Positions 1 through 8,726 are shown, numbered from the stretch's first letter. The stretch: DNA of 64,000 nt from Planctomicrobium piriforme (GCF_900113665.1 NZ_FOQD01000003.1:310001-374000); one strand, 5' to 3'. Notes: generated by a model not told the origin, from the sequence alone. Numbers and translations are program-made.

Positions 1-584
1 GGGTCGCGCGGCGTCAGGATTCCCATGCCTGGGTCGAAGCTTACGACGAGACTCAAAAGAAGTGGATCACTGTCGAGTCGACCCCTGCCACGGGCGTTCC
101 CAAAGAGGAACCGCAGTCGCGAGGACGCGAACTGTTCGAGGCCATCGTCTCCCTGTGGCATCATCTCAACGAATTCTTTTCGTCGGGCGCGGCCTGGCCG
201 TTCCTGCAAAAAGCAACGCGTCCGTTGATTGTGATCAGCAGCGTGTTGCTGGTGTTCTACTTTGTCTACCGGCGATGTCGGCGGACGATCATCCCCAACT
301 GGATCGAAGCTCGAAAGGTCGTGCCGCTGGCGCGCGAACGGATCCGGATGGACCGCTTTCTCGCAAGCCGTGGATTGGTGCGGACAGCGGATGAGAGCCT
401 GCTGCACTTTGCCCGTCGGGTCGAAGCAGACAAGCGGCTGACAACGGCGCGGCAGATGGCGGACTGGTATCGCGAGTATGCCTACCTGCGTTTCGGTGAA
501 ATGCAGGGAGAAGACGAAGGGACTGTTTCAATCATGCGCAACAAGCGAGTGGAGCTCGCCAGACAAACGAAGGTTGTCTCGTGA
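1..584 (+). CDS. Transglutaminase-like protein with DUF4129-type C-terminus (5' truncated)
   Basis: The frame is open from the left edge, so this is the 3' part of a larger gene. The first residues in the window read HAWVEAYDETQKKWITVEST, which is the His/Asp end of a transglutaminase core (HAW-E-Y ... W ... ST/P). A membrane helix follows (about residues 76-90 of the visible part, PLIVISSVLLVFYFVYRR). The basic, helical tail contains DESLLHFARRVEADKRL and resembles DUF4129. Proteins of this build are large membrane proteins with a periplasmic transglutaminase domain, often near MoxR and DUF58 genes; here those partners lie far away (24.3 and 58.6 kb). The stop overlaps the GTG start of the next gene, so the two are co-transcribed. 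Product class fairly secure; substrate unknown. Confidence 0.8.
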   Translation, partial: VARRQDSHAWVEAYDETQKKWITVESTPATGVPKEEPQSRGRELFEAIVSLWHHLNEFFSSGAAWPFLQKATRPLIVISSVLLVFYFVYRRCRRTIIPNWIEARKVVPLARERIRMDRFLASRGLVRTADESLLHFARRVEADKRLTTARQMADWYREYAYLRFGEMQGEDEGTVSIMRNKRVELARQTKVVS

Positions 585-856
585 CCGCAGCAAATACCAT
601 CCTGGAGTGGAAGGGCCGGTCGGTCGTCCTCGACCTGATTGCCCCTTACGTTTACATCGGAACTCTGGCAGGCGAAGACTCCCAGTACCTGATTCTCGAA
701 GATGCCGACGCCCACGATCTGCGCGATTCGAGCACGACGCGCGATCAATATGTGATCGAATGCCTGCGGCACGGCATTGGAGTCAACCGCCGTCGGGTGT
801 TCGTCCAGAAAACCCAGGTCGTCGGGATCTCACTGCTGGAAGAAGTTGTCCCGTAG
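581..856 (+). CDS. Small conserved-type hypothetical protein
   Basis: A 91-residue protein with a GTG start that overlaps the stop of the transglutaminase gene (GTGA), so it is translationally coupled. It has alternating hydrophobic strands (TILEWKGRSVVLDLIAPYVYIGTL, broken by GEDSQYLILEDADAHDLRD) that suggest a small beta barrel. No signal peptide, membrane helix or recognisable catalytic motif is visible. The coupling suggests a role with the membrane transglutaminase, but that is inference. I do not recognise the family. Confidence 0.75.
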   Translation: MTAANTILEWKGRSVVLDLIAPYVYIGTLAGEDSQYLILEDADAHDLRDSSTTRDQYVIECLRHGIGVNRRRVFVQKTQVVGISLLEEVVP

Positions 857-892
857 CAAAGCCGTGAAGGTTCATTGCCAGCAGGTTCACCT

Positions 893-970
893 TTCGCAAA
901 TCCGAAGCACGAATATCGAAATCCGAAACAAATTTGTTTCGGATTTCGTGCTTCGGATTTCGAATTTCCC
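893..970. repeat. Dispersed palindromic repeat with a perfect 32-bp palindrome (GAAGCACGAAAT/CCGAAAC family, copy A)
   Basis: The perfect palindrome spans 917-948 (each arm is CGAAATCCGAAACAAA or its complement). It is flanked by GAAGCACGAA on one side and CGTGCTTCGGATTTCG on the other. It lies in the 120-bp gap between two convergent genes. Related copies are at 31086-31226 and 61948-62033. A hairpin here could act as a bidirectional transcript end, but there is no clean T-run. Confidence 0.85.
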
Positions 971-976
971 TCTGAC

Positions 977-2908
977 CTACCGGGTATAGACTGCGGGATC
1001 GATCGGGTCGAAGTCGGCTTTGCGGACTGCCTGTTGTTGAATCGCTTCAGCGGCGGCCTGTTGCAGGGCCGCGCGGCGCTGGGCGGCGGGGCCAATCGAG
1101 CCTTCGGCGATCATCTGCCTCAAGGTGGGCATCAGTTCCATTCGCTGCTCGGGATTGTTCTTGGCGATGAGCATGACGTCGTGGACCACGAAGTTCTCGC
1201 CTTCACGCACCAGCTTGATTTCGGCCAGCACGTTACCGTCGCTGGTTCTGACCACAGTTCCGCCTTCGAACTTTTGCAGTGCGGTCACTTCGTTCATGAG
1301 GGGCCGCTGGAACTGCAGCGCCACGGGCGGCACTTCAGAGAGCTGTCGCCACGCAATCCGGTCGAGTCCTTCGGCCGAGTGGCGGACCAGGGCTGCCAGA
1401 TCTTTGCGGTGCATCGCCGAGGCAAACGCCTGAACTGTGAGCAGCACTTCAAGATTTTCTTTGAGCGAAGTCGGTCGATCCATGGCCGGCAGCAGCACAT
1501 CATCGACGACCATCCAGCCGCGGGCCATGTGCAGTACGAGCGTCATCGGCGTTTCGCCCTGGACGACGGTCACTTCAGACACATCGCCGCGAAACACAGT
1601 CGAGAGGACTTCCATCTCACCCGGTGCGAGTTCAGGATCAGGCATGATGGCGAAGAAGCTCGCTTCCGGCCGGTTCCAGACGCGGTCGTTGAAGTTCGAT
1701 GACGAGAGTTCTTTGAGCTTGGTCATGTCGCGGTCGCGCAGGGCCGCCACATACAGGTGGACGACCGCATGCGTGAGAAACACGGAGGACATCCGACGAA
1801 CGTCTTTGTCACCTTTTTCAAAAAGGGTCACTTCGTCCACGCGGAACTCAGCCAGACCTTTGCTGCCGTCTTCTTTCAGCGGCTCTTCTTCACGCAGCGT
1901 GAGCATGAAGGTCTGATCTTTGTCGTGCAGCAATAGTTCCACGCGTTTGACCGTTTGAGTGCCGTCGGTGAACTGGCGGGCTTCATAGGCGTCGGCCAGC
2001 AGTGTGGGAACCGGCAATGGGATTTTGTCGAGGTCAGCTCCGGTCAGACACTGCTTGAAATTCCGAGTGGTCGATTTAGTCAGGCTTTCCTGAGTTTTCG
2101 AGCCATAAGCATTCAGGAACTGGGCGGACTGATTGAGAGCGGCGACCACTTTCGAAAGGGCGCGAATGCCGGTCGAGTCTTTGGAACTGGGCTCGATGGC
2201 CAGGTCGTGCAGCTTCCACGACGTTTCGGTCTGATGGAGTTCGAGGAACAGGCTGCCTTGCGGATGCGGCACCACGACGAAGGCCTTTTCACCATTCAGT
2301 CGTGCGTCTGGCTTGAAGGTGCTCTGCTGGCTGGGGCCGGCGATTTCCTTGGCGAGCTTTTCGAACCAGGCCGGGGGGAGCGGTTGCAGTTGCGTCTGCA
2401 GGCTTTCATCGCAGAACGCAAGTTTTTCTTCGCGCTGACCTTCGCGCCAGGCAATCAGCAATTCGCGGCAGGTGAGCAACAGGTCCATCTGTTCGGTGAC
2501 CGAGCGCTCGACCGTCTGGCCGCCGCCGGAGTCCTGCTTCAAGAGGACGTCGTGAATCACCCAGCCCCCTTTGGCCTTGGTGAGGATATATTCCACTTCC
2601 TTGGCTTTGTCCTTCTCGCCCACCTTCACCAGGGCTTTGCGTTTTCCGTCCTCGATTTCCTCGACGGAGACAATCTCCACCTTACCGGTGGGGATCTTGA
2701 GCATCTTGAGACCTTTGGCAGCGTCTTTCTGCCGCAGGGCCTTCTGCTCAAATTCCTCGGACGTGGTGCCTTTGAGGTCATCGAGATTCTGTGCCTGCAT
2801 GCTTTCGGCAAACCGCTCGATCGCGCGTTTGGTAAACATGCCGGTGCAGCCAGGCGCCACGCAAACCGTGAGAGCGGCGGCCAGAATCCAGGATGGGCGG
2901 CGAGTCAT
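977..2908 (-). CDS. Lipoprotein built of about five NTF2-like repeats
   Basis: A 643-residue lipoprotein. The ATG at 2908 is preferred over an upstream alternative (3205) because it begins directly with a basic n-region, a hydrophobic stretch and a lipobox ending APGC. The rest looks like tandem NTF2/SnoaL-like units of about 110-125 residues. Each starts with a helical segment (ERFAESMQAQNLDDLKG, LLLTCRELLIAWREG, HAVVHLYVAALRDRDMTKL, VLLTVQAFASAMHRKDLAAL) and most end with a strand of the type GWVIHDVLL, SWKLHDLAI, GWMVVDDVLL or NFVVHDVML. The third unit is the most diverged. No catalytic residues can be named. It is probably a periplasm-facing ligand-binding or scaffold protein. It is convergent with the gene before it and divergent from the next lipoprotein. 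Confidence 0.8.
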   Translation of the reverse strand: MTRRPSWILAAALTVCVAPGCTGMFTKRAIERFAESMQAQNLDDLKGTTSEEFEQKALRQKDAAKGLKMLKIPTGKVEIVSVEEIEDGKRKALVKVGEKDKAKEVEYILTKAKGGWVIHDVLLKQDSGGGQTVERSVTEQMDLLLTCRELLIAWREGQREEKLAFCDESLQTQLQPLPPAWFEKLAKEIAGPSQQSTFKPDARLNGEKAFVVVPHPQGSLFLELHQTETSWKLHDLAIEPSSKDSTGIRALSKVVAALNQSAQFLNAYGSKTQESLTKSTTRNFKQCLTGADLDKIPLPVPTLLADAYEARQFTDGTQTVKRVELLLHDKDQTFMLTLREEEPLKEDGSKGLAEFRVDEVTLFEKGDKDVRRMSSVFLTHAVVHLYVAALRDRDMTKLKELSSSNFNDRVWNRPEASFFAIMPDPELAPGEMEVLSTVFRGDVSEVTVVQGETPMTLVLHMARGWMVVDDVLLPAMDRPTSLKENLEVLLTVQAFASAMHRKDLAALVRHSAEGLDRIAWRQLSEVPPVALQFQRPLMNEVTALQKFEGGTVVRTSDGNVLAEIKLVREGENFVVHDVMLIAKNNPEQRMELMPTLRQMIAEGSIGPAAQRRAALQQAAAEAIQQQAVRKADFDPIDPAVYTR

Positions 2909-3411
2909 AGGAATTCCGAGACGGCTGGAGCCAGACTCGCAAACAAGGGGAACCCCGTTCGCGAGCAGGAAAGGAAATCCGGAAGGGACGACGCCTGACG
3001 TGCAGAGTGGGACGCTGCGATCGACAGGCGGAATGCAGGATGTGTGTTTTGACGGGACGACCGGTTGGGAACGGTCGCGCCGGGTTCTCTCACAGGGGTG
3101 AGGGGCGGTCAAGGTGCGTCCGGAGCGGCTGCGACCCTGTTCCAGGCCGCTGACAACGTCTCGACTTTCGTCAAACAGCAGTAAAACGCAAGGAATTCGC
3201 GACAAACCCGTCTAGACACACTTTCCGAGATCCCTATACTCCCGCCGCTTCGATCATCGGCAGGTTTGGCCGAACACCGGGAACTGACGGCATCTTTTGC
3301 CTGTCAAAATGCCCGTCGAAGTGCTCAACTCCCGTCCTTTCCAAACCCAATTCCCCTCCCTGAACGGATTCCCCATCCGTTGTCCTTTTCCTGCAAGATC
3401 CGAGGTTGGTC

Positions 3412-4482
3412 ATGACACGACCGCTCGCCCGTTTGATTGCCGCTTGCGCGTCGCTCGGCCTGCTGACAGGGTCCGGCTGCTATTCCATGTATTCCCAGCC
3501 ATACGGCGGGGGATATTCGGGCTATCCATCCGGCACGAGCTACCCCGCGGCACAACCGTACCAAGCGCCGATCCAGACGCTGACTCCGGGACAGTCCTAT
3601 GTTCCAGGCCAGTCTTATCAGTCGATCGCGCCGGGCTCGTCGACGCCGACCTATCAGCCGCCCACGAGCGGCGGCCTGCAACCGATTCCCGAAAACAACG
3701 CCCCCACATATACCCCCAATACAACGAGTCCGAAGACTCCGGACCCATATTATCCCAGCACTTACAACGCTCCGCAGACTCCGTCGATGAGTTCCATTCA
3801 GCCTGTCGGGTTGAACGAGCCAGGGCCGTTGTCACCGCCGGCCAGCGGACTGCGGGAAGTGCGTTCACAATCGCCGCAGTCGGCGTTGAGCGATGCCGCG
3901 ACCTGGTCGGAGGACGCCGCCGCTTACAAGCCGGTGCCGGCCAAGGCCGCAGCGCCGGCCACCGCCACCGCAATTCCGTCGATTCCCGCCACGCCCGCTC
4001 CGATCGAATCCTTCGCGGCCCCGAAAATGGGTCCGCCTCCCGCAAGAACTGACGATCCGTTCGGTTCAGCACCCGGCATTCCCTCAGCACCGCCTGCCGC
4101 CCTTCCCGCAGCGGCGCCTGCTGCGAGTCTGGTCGAACCGGCCTCAGCCGCTGAGCCGCTCTGGAACACGCAGACCAACAAGGTCGTCACGGCGGACCTG
4201 TCCCCGTTCGGGCATGATCCCAAATTTCAGTGGCTGCGAGGCGTGGTCAGCAAGGAACCACAAGACGGCACCTGGAGCATCGTCTACAACGACGATCCCA
4301 AAGCAGACGACAAATGGGCAGGGCATCTGTCCCTCTCTCCCAATCCGCAACTCGACGGGCTGCGTGACGGCGATGTCGTCGAAGTGCAGGGACAGATCGA
4401 CGATGTTGTTCACGATCGACTGGGCAAACCGATCTATTCCATCACCGGCGTCCGGAAGGTGTTTCAGTCCGAGAAGAAGTAG
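3412..4482 (+). CDS. Pro/Ser/Ala-rich lipoprotein with C-terminal OB-like domain
   Basis: A 356-residue protein. The ATG at 3412 has GAGG 6 nt upstream, and a TTG at 3406 is less likely. The N-terminus is a lipoprotein signal (TRPLARLIAACASLGLL then TGSGC). About 230 residues of low-complexity Tyr/Gln/Gly, Pro and Ala-rich linker follow. The last 85 residues form a compact domain (FQWLRGVVSKEPQDGTWSI ... GDVVEVQGQIDD ... YSITGVRKV) with the strand pattern of an OB fold, like small exported nucleic-acid- or sugar-binding beta barrels. This is an envelope-tethered protein with a flexible, probably wall-spanning linker. Function unknown. Confidence 0.8.
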   Translation: MTRPLARLIAACASLGLLTGSGCYSMYSQPYGGGYSGYPSGTSYPAAQPYQAPIQTLTPGQSYVPGQSYQSIAPGSSTPTYQPPTSGGLQPIPENNAPTYTPNTTSPKTPDPYYPSTYNAPQTPSMSSIQPVGLNEPGPLSPPASGLREVRSQSPQSALSDAATWSEDAAAYKPVPAKAAAPATATAIPSIPATPAPIESFAAPKMGPPPARTDDPFGSAPGIPSAPPAALPAAAPAASLVEPASAAEPLWNTQTNKVVTADLSPFGHDPKFQWLRGVVSKEPQDGTWSIVYNDDPKADDKWAGHLSLSPNPQLDGLRDGDVVEVQGQIDDVVHDRLGKPIYSITGVRKVFQSEKK

Positions 4483-4499
4483 CCGGACTTGATCGCTCT

Positions 4500-4612
4500 A
4501 AGTGCTCAGTTGTCAGTCATCAGTTCTCAGTCAAAAGAACGGCAGATGAGACCTCACCTAAAGAGTTTCCTGCTTGAAACTGCCAACTGAAAACTGACGA
4601 CTGAAAACTTCT
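4500..4612. repeat. Intergenic heptad-type repeat (CAGTTGTCAGTCATCAG and its complement)
   Basis: The gap between two convergent genes holds CTCAGTTGTCAGTCATCAG at 4504-4522 and a degenerate string of AACTGCCAACTGAAAACTGA at about 4578-4597, that is, repeated 7-nt TCAGTTN units. The same string occurs around 17714-17760 and 17965-18000. No coding potential is seen. Confidence 0.6.
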
Positions 4613-4615
4613 CGA

Positions 4616-5353
4616 TTACGGCGCTGGCAACGGCGGTCGTTCGCCGGCGGGTTCTGTTCGAATCCGCAGGTTGCGAAATCGCACGACAAAGCCTTCTGCC
4701 TGAAGTCCGATGAACCCTTGCGTCTCCTCCGCAGGTTCACTGGTGCAGACCACTTCGCCGTTCAGCCGCGACGTAATCGCGCCATCTTTCATCACAATCT
4801 CGATCGAGTTCCAGTCGGTCGCCGGGCGTCGAACCCGTTCTCGAACGGCGGGGTCATCGTGAGTCACCGGAGCCGGCAACCCGCCATTCGAATTGATCGA
4901 TCCCATGTTGTCCCAGCGTCCCTGCACTTCGAGGGATCGCGGCCAGACCTTGTGAGGCTCTTGAATCGCCAGCATGAACCCGGTGTTGGCCTTGGCGGGA
5001 TTCTTCGCCTGTTCTTCTGTCAGCACGAACTGAAAGTCTCCACGCAGAGTGAAGTTCTCGTACGGCTGATTGCTGTGCAAATACCCCTTCGGAATCCCGC
5101 TGGTCTGGATCACTCCCCGTTCGCCGGTCGTCCAGGTGCCTGATTCCCCTTGAAACGGGGTGAACTGCTCGAGCAACAGCGGCTGAAAATCCGCTTCCAG
5201 TACTTCCCCTGCCTGGGACGGCAAATGGCTCTTCACCGACTCTGAAACCGGCAATGGGGCCGGGGGACTTGCTGCTTTCGGCGGCTCCTGCGGCGCCGGC
5301 GTGCAGCCAGCCAAAGCCGCAAGGACTAGAAAACCGGGGATCGTCGTGCGCAT
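4616..5353 (-). CDS. DUF1080 (3-keto-disaccharide hydrolase-like) lipoprotein
   Basis: A 245-residue protein. The ATG at 5353 gives a short signal peptide ending in the lipobox LAALAGC at residues 13-19; an in-frame start at 5419 would bury it. After a Pro-rich linker comes a single DUF1080/3-keto-disaccharide hydrolase jelly-roll domain, recognised by FTLRGDFQFV, NTGFMLAIQEP, SLEVQG, DWNSIEIVMKDG, SRLNGEVV, GFIGLQAEG and VRFRNLRI. The family is very common in planctomycetes and binds or cleaves sugar derivatives. It is most likely anchored facing the periplasm. It stands alone, divergent from the acyltransferase gene. Confidence 0.88.
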   Translation of the reverse strand: MRTTIPGFLVLAALAGCTPAPQEPPKAASPPAPLPVSESVKSHLPSQAGEVLEADFQPLLLEQFTPFQGESGTWTTGERGVIQTSGIPKGYLHSNQPYENFTLRGDFQFVLTEEQAKNPAKANTGFMLAIQEPHKVWPRSLEVQGRWDNMGSINSNGGLPAPVTHDDPAVRERVRRPATDWNSIEIVMKDGAITSRLNGEVVCTSEPAEETQGFIGLQAEGFVVRFRNLRIRTEPAGERPPLPAP

Positions 5354-5662
5354 GTCTGCGGCCTTGCTGGTCAGTGAGAACATTTCCCGGATTATCGCGA
5401 CGCTCACTCGCCCGGGCAATTCAGTCAGGGATTGGGAGGCTTAATGAAGAGATTGAAACGCCGAGAGCGCAGAGTCCGCTGAGGAATTCCAGAAGGAGAA
5501 ATGTTCTGGTCGTCAGTTCTGTTCTGCGCTCTTGTCTCTACTTTGCGCCGTCGGCGTCCACTGCGTTTCAAAATTCTCAACCGCCCGAATTCATCTCCTC
5601 GCAAAGTCAGGAATCTGGTACATCGCCCCCCGCTGTTTTGGATCTCCTTTGTCGAGGCATGG

Positions 5663-6928
5663 ATGCCTGGCCAGAATTCCTCTGTCACCGCCGTTCTTCC
5701 GCTGCGTGCCGCCCGCCCGCGACTGCTGGGGCTCGACTGGCTACGGGCGATGGGAGCGGTGCTGGTTGTTGTCTTGCATGCCGGCATGCCGTATCTCACC
5801 CGGCCATTCCCTGGTCTGATCTGGTCGGCCAGTTCTCCGCAAAAGAGCGAACTGCTCAACGCCATCTGCTGGGGAATCGACGGCTTTATCATGCCGCTGT
5901 TCTTCCTGATGACCGGTTACTTCGCGGCGCAATTGTTCACGCAGCGCGGAGCGAACGGATTCCTGCAACACCGTCTGCAGCGCATCGGCGGTCCGCTGGT
6001 CTTCGCGTTCTTCGCGATCATGCCGTTCGATCTCTACATCTGGATGTTCGGCTGGGTCGGGGAAGACCTGATTCCCTTTCAGAAAATCCTCAGCTTGAAG
6101 CTCCCACCACATCTCGGCGCCTCGCTCTGGGGCGTCGGGCATTTGTGGTACCTGGAATGCGTCCTGACGTATTGCCTGGCCGCCTGGCTGATCTTTCAAA
6201 TCCGGCGACAACTGTTTCGGACTGAAGTCAAGTACTCATTCGACTGGAACCGTCTGCCGATCGCCAACGGGCTGATCACTTTGACGGCCGGAATTATCAT
6301 TGCCGGCGTCACACTGTGGTGGCAACCGCGGATCGTGATCGGCTTTCGACACGGCTGGCTGCCGTACTGGGAAAACCTGATGTACTACGCCGTGCCGTTC
6401 GCGCTTGGCTGGTGCTGGAGACAACAATCAGAACGCATGCCGATAACGCCGTGGAGAGCTGCGTCTCATCTCGTTCTTGCTGGGTTGGCTCTTGTCTGCC
6501 TGCAGCCGTTGCTGGATGCCCATCTCAACGACGAAACACAGCCTGCTGCCAGTCTCGCAACGCCAGTACTGTTTGCCGCCTACGGACTGCTGATGTCCAC
6601 GGGGTTCTTTGGCCTCGCACTCACGTTCCAGCCGCAGCGTGTGCCGACAATTGTGACGCGGCTCTCTCAGGCGTCCTTCTGGATCTATCTGGTGCATCAC
6701 CCGTTGGTCGGTCTGCTGCATGTCGATCTGAAACTGATGGACTGGAGTCCTGAACTCGAGTGCCTCATCACGACACTCGTTTCACTCGGCTTGTCGCTGG
6801 CGATGTACGAAGTGCTCGTCCGCCGCACCTGGGTCGGACAGTTGCTGAACGGTTATCGCGAACCGCCGCTGTCGGTGAGGAAGCAAGCCGCTCCGATGGA
6901 GTTCGCAGCCGAACGACGGGCAGCATGA
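5663..6928 (+). CDS. Acyltransferase-3 family integral membrane protein
   Basis: A 421-residue protein with about ten hydrophobic helices. The ATG at 5663 has GAGG 5 nt upstream; the frame stays open to 5501 but the extra residues look non-coding. The diagnostic first helix is LDWLRAMGAVLVVVLHAGM, which carries the Arg and His of the acyltransferase-3 family (OpgC/OafA type). Later motifs GHLWYLECVLTYCLA and FWIYLVHHPLVGL also fit. Such enzymes O-acylate glucans, polysaccharides or antibiotics at the inner membrane. The closest subfamily is probably OpgC-like. No neighbour identifies the acceptor. Function as an acyltransferase is likely; substrate unknown. Confidence 0.87.
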   Translation: MPGQNSSVTAVLPLRAARPRLLGLDWLRAMGAVLVVVLHAGMPYLTRPFPGLIWSASSPQKSELLNAICWGIDGFIMPLFFLMTGYFAAQLFTQRGANGFLQHRLQRIGGPLVFAFFAIMPFDLYIWMFGWVGEDLIPFQKILSLKLPPHLGASLWGVGHLWYLECVLTYCLAAWLIFQIRRQLFRTEVKYSFDWNRLPIANGLITLTAGIIIAGVTLWWQPRIVIGFRHGWLPYWENLMYYAVPFALGWCWRQQSERMPITPWRAASHLVLAGLALVCLQPLLDAHLNDETQPAASLATPVLFAAYGLLMSTGFFGLALTFQPQRVPTIVTRLSQASFWIYLVHHPLVGLLHVDLKLMDWSPELECLITTLVSLGLSLAMYEVLVRRTWVGQLLNGYREPPLSVRKQAAPMEFAAERRAA

Positions 6929-6966
6929 TCGACGAATTCACTCGCTGACGCTGCGTGCTCTGACAA

Positions 6967-7902
6967 TCACGCGATCATAGCGGAGAACTCGTTGCCTTCA
7001 GACTGGATGACAAGTTCCGTGCCTGGGGCGGCGAACTTGGTACGAATCATTCCCAGTGCCAGCGAGCGGCCACGTTCTTCCCCCATCGCAACGGAAGTCA
7101 ATGTTCCCACCTGAGCGCCATTCGCGAGAACCGCACTGCCAGGCTGAACATGATCGCCTGCGATCTGCAGTACGCGTAATTCCTTGTTGGTATGCCCCAT
7201 CGCATCGAGCCGTGCAATCGGTTCCTGACCGAGATAACAACCCTTCGTGAAGCTGATCGTCTGCGGCGTTCGGGCGGCTTCCTGCGCAATGTTCTCCGGC
7301 CCCAGATCGCGGCCATACCAGGGGAATGCGGCAGCAATACGCAAGAGTTCGAACAGTTCCGGTGTGCCGAGCGCGATCACTTCATCTGGCAGACGTTCCC
7401 GGAAATCAGTGAGTCGCTCGCGTTCGGCGGAAATCAAAACTGCCGGAGCAGACACAACGTCCGTCGCACCGATCAGATAGCTGCCGCCGACCGATTCCAG
7501 GGTCTGGCACTGGCCCAGCGCGACTTCAATCGCGGCGCCAAAAGCCGTCGATAACGACTGTGCCGTCTGTTCGCCGCAGACGCAGAGGAGACCGAGTTCT
7601 GCGGTCCTGTCGACAATCGTGACATCGGCGTCGAGCAGATACTTCTTCAGGTGCGGGACAAGCTTCTCGGCCGTGCCCGGGACGCCGATCAGTCGCATCC
7701 GTTGTTCGTCTGCGAACACCTGCACATGTCCCAGGACGCGCCCCTTGATGTCGCAGAAGAACGCCTCGCGACGTTGGCCGGGCCGCAGGCCGTTGATGTC
7801 GTTGGTGCAAAAGTTATGCAGGAACTTTCTCGCATCAGGACCGCTGACATCGAGCTGAGTCCAATCCGAGAGATCGAACGAAACGGCGGGGGGAAGCGTC
7901 AT
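6967..7902 (-). CDS. ygfZ: YgfZ/GcvT-like folate-binding protein
   Basis: A 311-residue protein with the aminomethyltransferase-like fold of the YgfZ family. The signature KGCYLGQE is at residues 220-227, the conserved K-G-C-Y-x-G-Q-E. An N-terminal LDVSGPDARKFLHNFCTNDI fits the folate-binding domain. YgfZ acts in iron-sulfur cluster repair and assembly and in maturation of certain Fe-S enzymes, using tetrahydrofolate. There is no signal peptide, so it is cytosolic. It is followed 51 nt upstream (in genome order) by the membrane glutaredoxin gene on the same strand, so a redox/Fe-S link is plausible. Confidence 0.9.
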   Translation of the reverse strand: MTLPPAVSFDLSDWTQLDVSGPDARKFLHNFCTNDINGLRPGQRREAFFCDIKGRVLGHVQVFADEQRMRLIGVPGTAEKLVPHLKKYLLDADVTIVDRTAELGLLCVCGEQTAQSLSTAFGAAIEVALGQCQTLESVGGSYLIGATDVVSAPAVLISAERERLTDFRERLPDEVIALGTPELFELLRIAAAFPWYGRDLGPENIAQEAARTPQTISFTKGCYLGQEPIARLDAMGHTNKELRVLQIAGDHVQPGSAVLANGAQVGTLTSVAMGEERGRSLALGMIRTKFAAPGTELVIQSEGNEFSAMIA

Positions 7903-7953
7903 GGGAAAGCATCAACTTCAAGCGGAGATCGAATCGGGAATGCAGCACCGTTG

Positions 7954-8475
7954 TTATCTGCGGCGCAGGACCGGCAGGGGAGCGGTGCCTTCGATCAATC
8001 TTCGCAGAAGTCGCTCGTTCACACAGCCTCGAAAGCGAATTCGTCCGTCAATTTCCACGACGGGAATGCTTTCGCCAAACCGGAGCTGCAAGGCGGGATC
8101 GTCTTCGATATTCACTTCCACCGCCGCCGGCAGCCAAGGGCGGTAATGGCTGAGGACTTCCAGTCCTTCTTCACAGAGAGGGCAGTCTGGCCGCGAGTAG
8201 ACGACCACGGTGCGAAACCGCTGGCCGGGAAGCGTGGGGGTCCAGCCTGTCGGGCCATGAGCGGTGTACCACAGAAATCGAATGCCTGCCGCGATCAACC
8301 CGCAGGAAACAAGAGTCCAGACGGGGGCGTTGCCATGCACCTGCGATTGCAAACGTCCAGGCAGGCTGTTGCCGGCAGCCAGGATGAGCAATAACAGTCC
8401 CAGCCCCCCGACGCCAAGCAGGACGCTGCCGACGGCTGCACCATGCTGTTCAGAGGACGGCTCTGCAGGTTCCAT
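7954..8475 (-). CDS. Membrane-anchored glutaredoxin-like protein
   Basis: A 173-residue protein starting at ATG 8475; a GTG at 8550 is an alternative. There are two N-terminal helices (about 15-35 and 52-70). A glutaredoxin/DUF836-like domain follows, with VVVYSRPDCPLCEEGLEVL, the redox motif CPLC at residues 98-101, a Pro-rich strand SIPVVEIDGRIRF (cis-Pro) and a C-terminal helix. It probably reduces disulfides or mixed thiols at the inner face of a membrane. It sits directly upstream of ygfZ on the same strand, and the two are likely co-transcribed. Confidence 0.82.
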   Translation of the reverse strand: MEPAEPSSEQHGAAVGSVLLGVGGLGLLLLILAAGNSLPGRLQSQVHGNAPVWTLVSCGLIAAGIRFLWYTAHGPTGWTPTLPGQRFRTVVVYSRPDCPLCEEGLEVLSHYRPWLPAAVEVNIEDDPALQLRFGESIPVVEIDGRIRFRGCVNERLLRRLIEGTAPLPVLRRR

Positions 8476-8647
8476 ACAGAACGAACTCAGTGAAGAAACC
8501 GAAAGGACCGGGGGTTGGCGTTGACTGGTCTGACGCCAATCAGCCGGCACGCGTTAGCGTCCGGTTCATTTGATGGTCCGGGCCACGACTGGGGCAAGGA
8601 TACCACACCTGAACAAACTGCTCTCGAACGAATCTCGTGAACGTTTC

Positions 8648-8726
8648 GCGTCCTGGCGGCGTTAAAATTCAGTCTTTCAGGCAAGATCGGCGTCCATACT
8701 CCACCACACTTCCCCGAAATCGGGGC
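8648..8726. repeat. 79-nt dispersed element, copy 1
   Basis: This stretch begins GCGTCCTGGCGGCGTTAAAA and ends CTTCCCCGAAATCGGGGC. A second copy of exactly the same length lies at 47725-47803. By eye about 70 of 79 positions match, with no gaps. A short hairpin CCCCG-4 nt-CGGGG closes one end; the stem is identical in both copies but the loop differs. It begins at the stop codon of the small minus-strand gene and lies upstream of the glutaredoxin gene. It could be a mobile remnant, a 3' UTR structure or part of a small RNA. Confidence 0.8.

Noticed and set aside
1955..2998. Plus-strand open frame across the NTF2-repeat lipoprotein
   Set aside because: The minus strand shows a lipobox and repeated domains; the plus frame has none.
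8537..8570. Possible GCCGGCACGCGTTAGCGTCC repeat upstream of the glutaredoxin gene
   Set aside because: It resembles dispersed planctomycete elements, but I saw only one clear copy in the window.
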